Translations under genes and position numbers: made by a program
NCBI RefSeq assembly: GCF_910592395.1
Contig: NC_088310.1
Coordinates: 19,599,501-19,663,500, forward strand
Reading direction: 5' to 3'
DNA: 64,000 bases
Source: Lineus longissimus
Lineage: Eukaryota > Nemertea > Pilidiophora > Heteronemertea > Lineidae
Notes under the pieces: generated by a model
Database searches by the model: none
Told to the model about the DNA's origin: nothing
What the model saw: only the letters and a program-made list of their open reading frames with translations
Shown: in pieces, positions 22,390 through 35,800 of the stretch
Layout: each line of letters begins with the position of its first letter
How positions within the stretch are numbered: position 1 is the first letter of the stretch

Positions 22390-23860
22390 AATGTTGCGAA
22401 AAACTATCCCAGTCAATGTGTAGAGCCAATAGCCGAGGCCTATAAAAACCTTATCACTATAAACATGAGTGAGAAATTTCAACATATGCCATCGGTAGTT
22501 ATGATAAGAATTTGATAAACTATAATGAGATATGATGCGAAGTGGTGGTAATGTTTGTTCATGGAATCAATGAGGCCAGTCTTCAGGGCAAAACTTCACT
22601 GAACTCCAAATGTAGGCCCACCAATGTACACTGCTGGTAGGTCTGCATGATATCTGCTGGGCAATAACCATCCAATCTAGTCGAGCATTCGATGGGATAA
22701 ACCAGAAATGATCTATTTATGAGCTGACGGACTCCAACCAGTTTCTTTCTTTCACAAGGTCCTCAGACATGTCAGGTTGTGCAAATCAAGTTTTGTCACT
22801 AACGCCGGCGAAGTCATAGGACTTTAGCCAAGTTAATTGAGTAGTGAAATATACCCCCTACTAGGGTACTTCCATCCAACCTAGAAAGCCAGGACGGCTC
22901 CTGGTTGATTTTACAGCACATAGTGATATCTCAACTGAAAAGTTTGATTGGGTCTAGTAGGCACTCAAACAATTACTTAAGTTTCGACGACGTGGTTGTA
23001 TTGGGGATCTCCTTTCAATTTTCCAGGTGTTTTGGGAAGAGGCCAGGGGAAAAAGCACTTATAAGACTTAGGATGTTACTCATATGGGTGTTGGCCTTGG
23101 GTCCTGGTCTACTTTGCCAACTAGTCCTTCGCGTTGTATGGGGCATCATGTACAATGTCGGTTTCAATTTTTTGCCCAGTGCCCATCCTTTGTAATGACA
23201 CATTCCCATGGTGCTCAATTTAAGTTCCTCAAAGGACAATTTTTAAATTAGCCGCCGTACGCTGCTGACAACCAAGAAGGCTCTGCACAATTTTTAAATT
23301 AGCCGCCGTACGCTGCTGACATCTATGGTGATTTGACTAACTAAGAAGGTTCTGCACAATTTTTAAATTAGCCGCCGTACGCTGCTGACATCTATGGTGA
23401 TTCGACTAACTAAGACGGCTCTGTACTCTCTAATACCATTTATTTTAATGGTTAATTTGGGTGTATGGATTAGATCAGTGGCACCAGATATTTGCAGGAA
23501 CTGTAGAAAATTTCTGTCATTGGCTAAAAACACCAAAGATTGTGCTATATTGTTTTAATCTTACATTTATAGTGATTTAAAGAAAATATTGAGGGTGTAC
23601 GCATGCGTACACTAACCTTACTTGCCATTTACCCAACCTCTCCCAAGCGCCTAATAAATAATTTTGTGTACAACATGTACAGGACTAGTCACCCTGGGAA
23701 GAGCTTGACCTATGTACACCCCTGTCGATTTTAAGGAAGTCAACATGGCTGACACTGGTGTGACACTGGATAGGTGAAAAACTTGGACCATAATATTTAC
23801 CTGCCCATTGTTCTGATCGTCAATCATGTGAATCCCAATGCAATAGAATGAAGATACATC
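22390..23860. promoter_or_regulatory. Divergent region between phospholipase and SOS starts
   Basis: This 1.47-kb gap separates the start codons of two head-to-head genes and must hold both promoters. It includes a decayed MITE half (about 22774-22845, with TTTTGTCACTAACGCCGG) and a three-copy repeat (23236-23418). I recognise no TATA box or other clear element. Confidence 0.4.
23236..23418. repeat. Three-copy tandem repeat upstream of SOS
   Basis: The core TTTTTAAATTAGCCGCCG, continuing into TACGCTGCTGACA, occurs three times, with CAATTTTT at 23237, 23288 and 23357 (offsets 51 and 69). The first unit lacks an 18-19 bp block with TCTATGGTGATT that the other two have. Units are nearly identical, so the expansion is recent. 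It lies 0.45 kb upstream of the SOS start codon. Confidence 0.9.
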
Positions 23861-26800
23861 ATGTTCTCTGCAACTGCAGCAGCCGATCGACCTTTGTATA
23901 GCTTCGAGTCGGAGGAAAATGGACCGAAATGGAAGGGTCTTCTTGTCAATCCGCTGCAAAAGGTAAGATTTTGTGAAGCGACCTCCATCGCGATGTTGAC
24001 ATCAGAAAATCATATGTAACCTTTCAATGTACTACCCAATGCATATGTATACTGTACATGCAATGATACTGGTATTTACCCCAGACATAAGTTGAATTTG
24101 TTGTGTTTTTGCTAGATGCAGTGATGTTTTTATTTGGCCCTATATTTTTTGTTTATTTTCCTAAATCCTAATCCATCAAGGAGGATAAGGACACACGGAT
24201 CAGCTGTGCCAGGTCATGGATGGGGTGCATGTTGTTGCTGCCTTCTTGTAACTCTGGTAACTCCATTCAGCTGATTTGGCAAATGAAGTAAGCAACTTGC
24301 CGCCAAGATGTGCTTCAGGATTCCTAAAGTTTCTTATCATTTGTAGATTAAATTTAAATTAGTTCAAGACTATCTTAGTATACTATTATTGATTTTGTGG
24401 TGCCGTATATCAAACCCACATTGGCCTTTGTATCACGCGTAGTCACAATGACGACCAAACCTAATGAGGGTGATCCAACGGAAGGTGAAGGGAAGAAGTG
24501 ATGTGATGTTGTGAGAGAAAAGTGGAGGTTGGGGACTTTCATGGGATCGTGGCAGGAGGCTGTTGGATCACTTGTATAGAGTGGTTTCACGTGACGTAAT
24601 CACCGTCCATGCTGGAGGGACAGACAAAAGGAAGTAAGCCCAAATGACCATGACGCCATTTGATTCAATTACGCCTAAGTCGGGCACAACATATCATTGT
24701 TCTGCCCTCCAACATGGCTGACCATGAAAATACTATAATGATAAGAAACCACATCCCACACAAACCTACTGAGAGACGCTGCAAAGTGTCATTTTTTTAC
24801 TAACGAAAGGCATGTGCTGTTTATCTGGTGGAGGCATTGTATTATTCTCTCCCTCTTCCTGACAAAATATCTAAAAAATATCCAACATGTCCAATAGGAA
24901 ACACTGTTCAATAGAACAGAGTGAAATTAAGCTACTAAAATTACTTGCATTTCCCCTTGCTCTCAATTAATAGCAAGCTGGGGGCTGGCTACCAATTTGT
25001 TGTGATGACCAATGCTGACTCACTTCTAATCTGATAAACAAAGAAAAAGTAAACAAGACCGGTGATGGAGCCATGCTTCTGATTCAGAAAAACACCTGTG
25101 GCACTAAATTTACTAAATGGTACTGGGCCTATAGTTGTCCCTTCTGGCAGTTGTTTGTATGACAGTGCACTTTTAAATACTCGCGAGTGGATTGAGTGGA
25201 TTGCTGTTGTTCGTGGTCAGAGCCAGTTATTAGTGAGAGTAAAGCGGCTTTTCCAAGGGCCTACATCAGACCGATTGCAGAGTATTTCTTAGCCCCAAGG
25301 GCACACAGCGGACTTATTGAAAAAGTAAAGTGTCTTACGCAAGGGCTCACTTCAGACCAATGGAACGAAAGTAAAGTTTCTCACCCAAGCATCCACTTCG
25401 GGCCTGTTAAATGAGGGTAAATTGTCTCACCCAAGGGGGCACATTAGACCAATTTGATAAGAAGAGTAAAGGTTCTTGCCAAAGGGCCCAGATCAGACCA
25501 CCTAAGACCCCACTCCAGACCAATTGAATGAGTAAAAAGTGTGTTATCTAAGGCCTCATGTCAGATCTGGGTCTTTTCAGCCGAATTTAGGTTCAGGCCG
25601 AAATTGCTCTCAGAATCAATAAAAAAGGTTTTTCATCACTGGACAGGTACCCCTCTAAGACTAGTTGAAATGGATACAAGTGTTTTACCAAGAGCCCCAC
25701 AATCCCCGACAAGTTTTGTCCTAAAAAATATACAGATATTGCCTGGTCATGCCCATTGGGAAATGTGCCATGTCAGCTTGTTTCTCACGCGTGCGACCAA
25801 GAAGATTGCACAACTGCTGATGTACAGCAAATCAAAATATTACTCAAAGTGATCAAATAAATTGCCCCAAAATGTGAAATTAATTTCATAAAAGCCAAAA
25901 GTACATTATGAGCGAGCCAGGTTATAGACCACTTGATCAACTTTAAGCACAATTAGTGAGGATGACAATGTTCTGCAAAGGTCATGGGAGAATGGGATCT
26001 AAAAATTGATGCAGTTGATAATGTCCTTGTAAGGTTACTTCTGACATTTGCGCTTATGGCCGTGTCGTCTGTCCGCATGACATTTTATGTACATTTCTGT
26101 AATTTGGTGCACAACATCAACCGTTAAATGTATCAATATTCTGAAAAGGTAGCATAGAGTTAAAACCCCTTATTTTTTGCATCCCTATTAGTCAGAAAAA
26201 CCTTTATTTCAGACCTTTTGAATTGCTATTCATTCAAGTAAAATGCCACATCACTCCTGTACAAACCCATCTCAGGAGTGAACTGATCAAATTCACTCCT
26301 GAACAAATTTTTCGTGACTGTCAGTGTCACTGTCATGACTGAGCCTACAGCATCGATGTGCTGTTGAAATGCTTTAAACAAAAATGATCACAAGCATTTC
26401 CTGACCTTTTCTTTTGTAAACAGATCCTCAATCCCCCCTTCCTCCCATTTGAAATAAGTCTTGTCAACTTGGAGTGTGTTGTTGTTGGAACATACATGTG
26501 AGACCAAATCACTGGCACATGACTGAAGTCTCAAGGGTGTCCACAATATACAGGTTTTACTGTAAATGCTTCGTATTATCAGACAATAACAATTCTAATT
26601 ACGATGCTGTCACGAGGGGATGAGGTAGTTATTTTTACCTTAAAAGAAAAAAAGGTGATGTCGCAAGGTATAATTGGGAAGTGTCGTAAAAAACAAATTG
26701 TACATTTCACAAACGGAATAACAAAAGTCATGTGTTGGATGTGCAGGTTGGAAACGAAAACAAATTATTTTATGTTTCATTTGACATTTAATGTAGAATT

Positions 26801-29800
26801 TAGTGAGGGGTAGGAGGCCGACCGTAAGTTAGTAATACTAGTAGTATGATGTCATACTGGCATGGGAATTCCCCGCGGTTATAGGGTTGACCCCATTGGC
26901 ATTGTTTTATTTCACTAAATGAGTTGTAATTAAGTACAGTGGTACTCTGTGCAGTGCTGGGGCACCGCAGCACGGTATTTGGTAAGTGGATCGTTTGAAT
27001 TCTTTCTGCGTTAGATCAGAACATTGTTTGCATTTTTCTTCAATTAGATTCTTTGATATAAAGTTCATGTTAGGATGAGATACTTGTCTTGCCACCAGGC
27101 TTAAGACATCTTTGATTTTGATGCGGTTCTATAAACAAATAAATTGATGATTCTCATCAGCAGCCGGGTCGATTTTGGCACATTGTCAGAATTGACTGTC
27201 TGAAATTTTGTTCAATTCGTATCCAGCATCCAAGAAAAATTGGTTTTCGCTCTTTTTATTTTCAAACATCATGAACATGGCCTAATCAGTGGCCTTTAAT
27301 AATTTTAATGTAACTATAATGTCATGATCATTAGTTTCAGTTTGGAAATGCACAGCTAGAAGATGTTAGATTTTGCTGACAAATGAAATATTTCATAGAA
27401 TTCCACTCGGTTTGCATGTAATTAGACTCTAAATTTATGTATACATTCACCTAAAGTGCACTTCAAAGTCAAACTTTGATAAAATTCATTTCAGTGAACA
27501 TATATGCAATGAACTAGTCAATATATCCTGAGACATTGCTGCTCACTTTCGATTCAACATACTGATGCAAGTTCCAAATCGGGTCCAGAAATTACATGTG
27601 GTTAGTGATTCACCTTGAGTAAAGAGTGATGTTTGGCAGTATGCCACTGGATGACTTATTCTATGTATATAATAGTAGTTGTAGTTACCAACTAGACAAA
27701 CTTCCTGATATATGAAGCATTTGGTTTCGTTACTGTCAACACAAGATCATCTTACCTACGCCATTTGTAACTCAAAATTTGTCATTGAGTTTGAAATTTT
27801 CAATTCCGTAAATGAATTTGCTGTTTTATTCAACAACATGAAACTTTACTTTATACTTAAAACATGCATTTTCTTTTTTAACCTTGTTGATAATTGAAAG
27901 CATTATTTATACCTTGCTCCAGTTGAGTCACTCCATTCTCACTTCTCATGTAGAGAACACAGACAGGTGGCTCTGTGAGGCAACTTATGATTCAGCAGAA
28001 GCACAACTCGCTATGAATGATGTCATTTTAAATTTTTTGTTCTAGTGACTTTTAAAGTCCAAAAAATTTCCTCATACTTTTTATTTTTTTATTTTCTATA
28101 ATTTTTCATTAGTCATCTCAAGGGATGAGAGTTGAGAATTTATTTGAAGAAAAAAAAGGTGTTTCACTGAAGGCTCGATTGCTCTCAAATCATCTGCGGG
28201 CATTGTGTTTTTCTCTTTCGTTGAGGGCATAAAGCATTGTAATTGTATGTTCATGCACCTTTTGTTATTGTCTCTTCAGGTTCAGCGCCAGGTGCATCCA
28301 TCCCTGACAGCCCGGGACGATGCCCTTGAGTATATCGAACACCTCATCCTGCAGCTGCTGGGCATGCTCTGCGCCTCCCAGCCTCACATGGTACAAGATG
28401 TCGAGGACAGGGTCCAGAAGACGTTCCCTAACCCCATCGATAAGTGGGCGATTGGGGACGCGCAGAATGCCCTGGAGAAAGGCAAGAAGAAGGCTCCGTT
28501 GGTGCTGCCAGTTGATAAGATCCACCCCCTCCTTGTAAAGGTAGCGTTCATTTCAGTTCATCTCTGAGATGGTCACTTGTTTGAGTTTTACATGGATTTT
28601 GCTATAAACAGTCGTAGACGGGTCTGAATTCAAACTACATTGTAAAGAAAACAATCAGTGCCAATAAATGCACAAGTGTCTGATTGATCATATGAAGTAG
28701 TCCGATGTGAAAATGTTGGCACTGTCTTTTAGGGGGAAATGCTATCCATTGGACAGACACCTACTCTGGCCAAAAACCACATCACTGGGCAGTAGGGCAG
28801 TGTCAGATAGAAACCACACCTCCAAGATAATGTGTGCTTGTCGCCTCCAAGAAACGCAAGAATCAATTTTGTATGATAAACACATCATTCAACTTCTCAA
28901 AATATTAATTGCTTGTTTTTGTTTGTTTCAGGAGGTGCTTGGTTACAAGATTGACATGCAGGTGTCGCTGTACATTGTGGCTGTCCTCGAATATATTGCA
29001 GCTGATATACTCAAGGTAAGGAGATGTCACTTTGGTGACTTGAGGTGGTTCGAGCATCAGGGTCATTTAGTTCAGTGCAGGCAAAAACTCATTCAATGAG
29101 TTTTTGGTGCAGGTGACCATGGATTCTGACCATCGATCTGAAATCAGATGTTATTGATTCTGACTGGCCTTATATGACTCGAATCATCATGTTGTATTCC
29201 CTTGTTCTGGCGGTTGTGAACCTTTGTCCCTTGGCACACTTGGCCTTGCCAGGTGTGAATCATCTTCCTCAGGTGTCTCTACCTCCCTGGGCTCCAGGGT
29301 ATTGATCTTCCCGAGGTGCCAGGTTACTCCTGCAAGAATATCCACACTAAAGACTAGAAAGAATGAACTTATGAGTAGAGGTCAGTTTAGGTCTACAGAC
29401 TTGTTCCTGGCTTTGTTGATGATTTCTAACCTCCCTGGTCTGACTCTGATTCTGAACTTGAAAACCACCTTTTTAGAAGTCCATGCATTGATGACATTCT
29501 CTTGGAAAGAAAGCAGAGGCTGGATGGAATAAATCGTAAAAATGAAAGTGCGGAGGCACCAAATCATCTCTGTAGATCGCTAGATAGAGATTCATGCCAT
29601 GGTTAAGGCAGGGAGTTGTGGCACATTTTGTTGGCAACAGACATGTTTACCATAGCTTTCTTGTTATGTCAGGTTAACTCTGAATTGCATTTTCGTCTTT
29701 TGTTACAGCTGACTGGTAACTATGTGAAGAATATTCGCCACACAGAGATCTCATGTCAGGACATCAAGGTGGCCATGAATGCAGACAAGGTGTGTATAAT

Positions 29801-32800
29801 GACTTCTACCCGTAAACACCATGCTCACTTCAAAATGGCCATAATTATTCTGGAAAGGATGCTGCAACAACACACACTACCACTTCAAGGAGCAGTGGTA
29901 GAACTATGAAAAATTCAAGTTTTGAGTTTCTGCCTCAACCATGTCATGGTTTGCGCCCATCTGTGCTAATTTTCAAACATCCGCCAAAAAGGGTCATGTT
30001 TGCATAACTTTTTACAACAAATTATAAAACATGCTGGCTTGGAGTCTGACTTCAGTGAATCCCATTCTTTTCATTGTTTTCCCATTGTATGTTAGCTCGG
30101 GCTGAAGAGACCCTCGTAGTTGTAGCAATGCACCACAATTAGTGCCTTGCTCACAGAAGGTGTGAAAACTGAGGTGACAGCTGTGATCATCCAGGGCAGG
30201 TCAAATTGAACTCTGTGGCCTGTAATTGACCGATGTACTATTAGGACCATAGCATACACAAAGCAATCTTATGATCTCTGATCAGTTTCATTCTGGGGTC
30301 ACCTCCACGTGCTTCACCCTGGTCATGCAGTTTCAAGGCATGAGACTTAAAGAGAATTTGTTCTACTAATTGGAACAATGACAATTGGACTGCTCATCTT
30401 TGGACTACTCAAGTTTGCAAGGGTAGCTTTGCGCAAGGTGATTATCGATTTGCCCAATTTTTTCATTGTCTTCTTTTGGTGTGTCACATTGTTGGCAGAA
30501 ATATTTCTGATGGAAAAGTGAGATTTTGCATATACATTGTCCATATTGAATGGTTGATACATCGGTTAATCATTTGAGTCTTTTGTGCCTCCTCATTCTC
30601 TCTCGCTTTCCCCACATGCTGGGGTGCGTAAGAAAGCAGGAACGGACTGAAACGGACCAAAACGGGCCGGATTGGGCCGGAACGGAGTTAAAATTTGCCG
30701 AAACGGAGCTTCTAGTGGTTTTAAATGGCATCTATAGGCAAGATAGGGCCTCTGAATTATAAATTATGTTCATATAATGAAGATCAGACTTCTTTTCCAT
30801 CGTGATAGAAGCTCCGTTTCGGCAAATTTTAACTCCGTTCCGGCCCGTTTTGGTCCGTTTCGGTCCATTCCTGCTTTCTTATGAACCGACATGCTGTTGT
30901 ACATGTTATTTCTGTACAGTGCACATCTGCATCTGGATTAAATGAAATCGCCGCCAAAGTCCTTGAAAACAAGATGCATCTTAAAAGTATCTCCACACTC
31001 CCTGAAATTTGCAATCCAGGTTTTTCCATTACTTGGTAAATGCCCACAGCAATTAGGCCAGTGCGTTGATTTCAAACTATTGTGTGTTTATTTGACATTT
31101 CAACATACTTTACTTTGATCTCGAGATATGCTTTTGTAGTGTGATGTTATTTTTGCACTTATTCTTGAGAAAAACCTTCGGGATAAAAAAAGTAATGATT
31201 TCCAAGTATTAGCAGTAGGAGTAAAGTCACATGCCATTGCATTGATTCCAGGGCTAAGTAGATTTTAAGCGTCCCCTTTGATCTTGGATTCTGAGAATCT
31301 GTCATTCAGAGTCATGGGGCATAGGCTTTTCAATTTCCTTATCTTAGTAGCTCCCACATTCCAAGAAGAGGAATTGAGTTTCAACCACAGCCTTGTCAGT
31401 TTCATCACACATGCATGGAGTAAATGTGTTTGTTTACAATCAGTTGCTGATGTTACAATGGGAATATTCCTAGAAGAAAAGTTTTAGTGGTTTTGATTTT
31501 CAACAAGATTTAATTGACCAATTTGCATCGGTCGAGGTTCATAGGGGGCCGAGGGTCCCTGCTTGAGGGCACCAGTCCACCACTTGCAGGTCTGAGTTCA
31601 CAGTGGACATGCGTACAGGCTCGATAAGTCAATTCCCTTGAAATTTGCAGAACAGGGCCGTTTCACTGCTAGGTTCTTTTTTTCGGCGGTGATGTTGACC
31701 AAAGCAAATCTGACACGTCCAAAGATATTTGTGATCGGTTGGACAAAGGAATCTACCCATGGAATCTTCTTCTTCTGGAATTTAGCCTGTACATTTGTCC
31801 ACTGTGATGTTGCGCCATAGAAAGTCAGCTGTTGCTAGCAAGCGGTGGATTCTTCGTTTGAAATCTACTAAAGTTATTTGGAAAAAGGTTTGTTCAAGAT
31901 GACATGACGTCGAGGATACTATAAAGAAACATCAGTCAAGTTCGTCAGAAGTATCTGGTCCTTCATCATCATGAAATGAAGAACTAAAGTTTCACTGGGG
32001 CCCACACAAAACAAATCACTATCCTCCAAAATTTGCAGGACTCGTCTATGATGAGCCAATAGAACCAACAAAATCAACCAGAGCCATTTTTTCATAGATA
32101 TAATGATCATAGTTTTAATGTGATGTATACTTGTTTCACTTCAGGTGCTCATGGAAATGTTCTCACCTGGGGATGAGGTGTCACTCAGTCTGACGGAGGA
32201 GCCACAACGACGAGTCTCGCTCACTTACGAGGAAATGGTCAAGGATTTGGTTCTAGAGGAAGACCAGTATATTAGAGACTTAAATATGATTATAAAAGTA
32301 TTCCGTCAGCCTTTTGCTAAACTATTTCCGCGGTCTAAAGACCTCGAAGTGATCTATAGTAATGTGTTAGACATTCGACGACTGACCTTGAACTTGGTGA
32401 GTTCATTAGAGGACACTATTGAAATGACGGAGGAGAGTGAGGTGCCACTGATTGGAGCTTGCTTTGAGGAGTTGGCTGAGGTAGGTCGGGTGCAGAATAA
32501 TATGAAATTTCGCTTTTGGAACTTTTAGTGCTCATGGATCAGTCTGTTTGTTTTGAGCTGCTGCTTGTCTAAACATTAGTCAGGCTTCCTCGTGTCATTC
32601 TTTTTTGGAATTTTGCGCACATATTTGGAGGCACTCGTCAAACGCTCGGCCAAAATTGAGCCTGTCACAACATGCCATACCCTAGTGACAGTTTGGGCCA
32701 CTAAAGCGGCTGCCTGTGACTTGTAGCAATTTCCAGGGAGCTCTCTTTTTGGATATGGAAACATTGCAATATGCACAGACGTCCCAGGATCTTTATTTGC

Positions 32801-35800
32801 GCAGTTCAGTTGAAAATATCTTGACTGTTTTCAGGGCGAGGAGTTTGATATCTATGTCAAATTTGCTGAGGATATGCTGAAGCCATACAGTCGAGAGAGA
32901 TTGAACGTACTTCTGCTGCGGGATGATGTAACAAAAGTATTACAGGTAATTTGACGCTCTTAATGTAATGCATGAGATGATGGTTTATTTCTGACAGGCA
33001 AACTGCAAAAGATAAGGGACAACATGTATTGATCAAATGGCCATCATTATGAACTTTTTCATAAAAACACTTCAGGCAATGCAATTAGCCACTGTGGCCC
33101 TTTGTTCAAGGTGAAGTGCTTGATTGGTCAGTGCCTAAACTTCTTTGAAATCTTCCATTTATAACCCGTGGTCAAGCAGAGACAGGATTTTGAACTTGGA
33201 ATAATCTTTCCTTCTTTGATGACAATTTGTAAACAAAGTCTTTTTATTCTTTTTCAGACTTCTGGTCAGGGTTTTAAAGATGCTGTAAAGTATGTGCTGC
33301 CAAAACTTCTTCTGGGTCCTATATATCATTGTTTCCATTACCTGGATGTGATTAAGGTGTGTATATTATAAACTTGATTGCTATAGACACCTTGCTGGAA
33401 AATGCTAGACAGTCGCATCCTTTCTAAAACAAATACTTAAAAAAGCTTTCCTTGTGCTTACTTGGCAGGGTGGTTGATGTTGTGAACCTGTTAACTGGAC
33501 AAACGGTTGTATTTGCAAACTGGAATATGATGATTTGTGAATGTACTTTAAACATGAAATTATTTTGACTCAAATGGATGCCAGAGCAATGACTGGGACA
33601 CTCTGGGGTGGAATTACTGAACAATTGTGCTGATTATCCTCGAGTACGTAGAGGATATTAGTTGAAAATAAAATTGCTAATTGCCATGTATAATTATCCT
33701 CTTTTCAGTTATTGATGGATACGACGTCGAATGAAGATGATAAATTCAGTCTGATGGAGGCATATGGGGCATTGCAACAACTCAAATCAGACATGGAACG
33801 GCGGTGTACAGGGCTGCCCAAGAAACGTCCTGCAGAGACCTCGTTATCGTTTCACAATCATATGGGCCGACCGGCCGCACTGACAAAAATGAACGAATTA
33901 CAGAAATCCATTGACGGATGGGAGGGCAAGCATATCGGGGAGAGTTGTAATGAGTTCATTATGGGTAAGGCGTCTTCAATTCGTCAATATTTGTTTGTTT
34001 ATGGTGTCATTGCTTTAGGCTCTGTTTGAGAATCAGAAGGGATGAACTCTTTATAATAGGACTTGAAGCTCGTCCTTCGAGACAGACTTGAAATAGAGCT
34101 TCCTCGCACCTAGTGCCTTTCCCAGGCCAAGCAAAAACCTATCCAGTGGCCCTTCCTCTGGACATACATTATAAATGACTTGCATGGCGTAATGACAGAC
34201 AGCATTATGAAATGCAACAGTCATGTCACTTGTGACATTCGGTGGAATGATGGATCTCCACCAGATGTCACAAGTGACGTGGCTCTGTTTCATTTTCTAA
34301 TGTCGTTGCCAGTGCGTCATGCAAGTCATCTACATCTCCTCCAAAGGCTTTTACCACCATTCTGTGTCAAACCTTATTTACCATAAACCACTATCGTTTC
34401 GCTTTTCCAGAGGGTTTATTGAATAAATATGCGGGGAAGAAAGCAACGGAACGCCATGTCTTCTTGTTTGATGGTTTGATCATCTTGTGTAAACAAAACA
34501 CACGGCGGTCGTCCGTGACAGGAACGGTTGGTGAATACAGGCTAAAAGAGAAGTTCCTCGTCCGGAAAGTGGAGATTGTGGACAAGGAGGATACTGATGG
34601 TAAGTCAACTCATGTCTAGAAGTTCAACGTTTCAATTTGGAAGTGATTAGGATCAGTAAATGGTACCTTTTAACCCTCTTATGGAAATTGGAGTGTGAGA
34701 TGACTCGGAAATTACATTTCTTGACAGTTTCACCTTGCACCTGTATCCACATGACCGAAAATTGTTAAAGGTTGATTGCTTATTTGATATTTTTGATTCT
34801 TGCAGAGTTGAAGCATGCATTTGAAATCCAGGCGCGTGATCACGGGAACATGATCCTGTCCGCCAAGAATGCCGAGGAGAAGAACAACTGGATGGCGGCA
34901 CTAGTCTCACTCCAGACAAGAAGTATGTTGGAGCGCATGCTCGACGGTATACTCCAAGAAGAAGAGAGACAACAGCCGTTGAAGTTGCCAAACCCAGAGC
35001 AGTACAGGTGCGTTGTTCATTTCGTTAAGGGTTGTTCATTTCCTGCTACAAGTGCCTTGACTAGGATTCATACCACAGATCTTTAGATTGTCCACTGCTC
35101 AACCGCTTCAAATATCTATTCATGTTTACATTCTTCTTCAGATTCGCAAAAGATGATACTGAAGGGAATATCGTCTTTGAAGACAATTGTGATGCTTACG
35201 AGGCCCCGCTGATCCGAGGGGGCACCCTACTCAAACTGGTTGAACGACTAACATATCATAAGTACTTTGACCCGAACTTTGTGCGGACATTCCTCACGAC
35301 TTACCGGTCATTCTGCTCACCACAGGAATTGCTCGATCTCCTCATTGAAAGATATCCTTTTGTCAAATGATTTTGGAAACAAAATTACAATAATTACGAA
35401 GCAAACTTCAAATGTGGACAGGTTCCATCAGAGGGTTGGGGATGTTCTACATTGCACAAGGAGCATTGATCTTTTGTGCCTTGCACTTCAGTTCGAAAAT
35501 ATGTAGCCATGTCATTGTTCCTCGTGCAAAGTTTGAAAATCATACTTCTTGACTGCTAGACTTGACTCACTAGAATACTCCAAAATTCAGAAAATTTTGC
35601 TGAAATACTCCTTAATCCAGTTGAAATACTATTTGGACATTTGGCATTGGTTGATCGGCTTGAGTCAGTGATTTATGCATTTGATTACTTTCCTTGACTG
35701 TTTGTACATTCAATATCCCGGAGGTGCATGTTGAGACTGTTCCGGCAGATGAAGATGAGGAGATAGCTAGAAATCGTGATGATCTCAAACGGTTCAGACA

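Noticed and set aside
22905-23195. 96-codon plus frame upstream of SOS with hydrophobic segments
   Set aside because: No acceptor or donor linking it to SOS exon 1, and no family resemblance; probably chance.
28265-28525. Minus-strand frame opposite SOS exon 2
   Set aside because: Antisense shadow of a well-supported exon.
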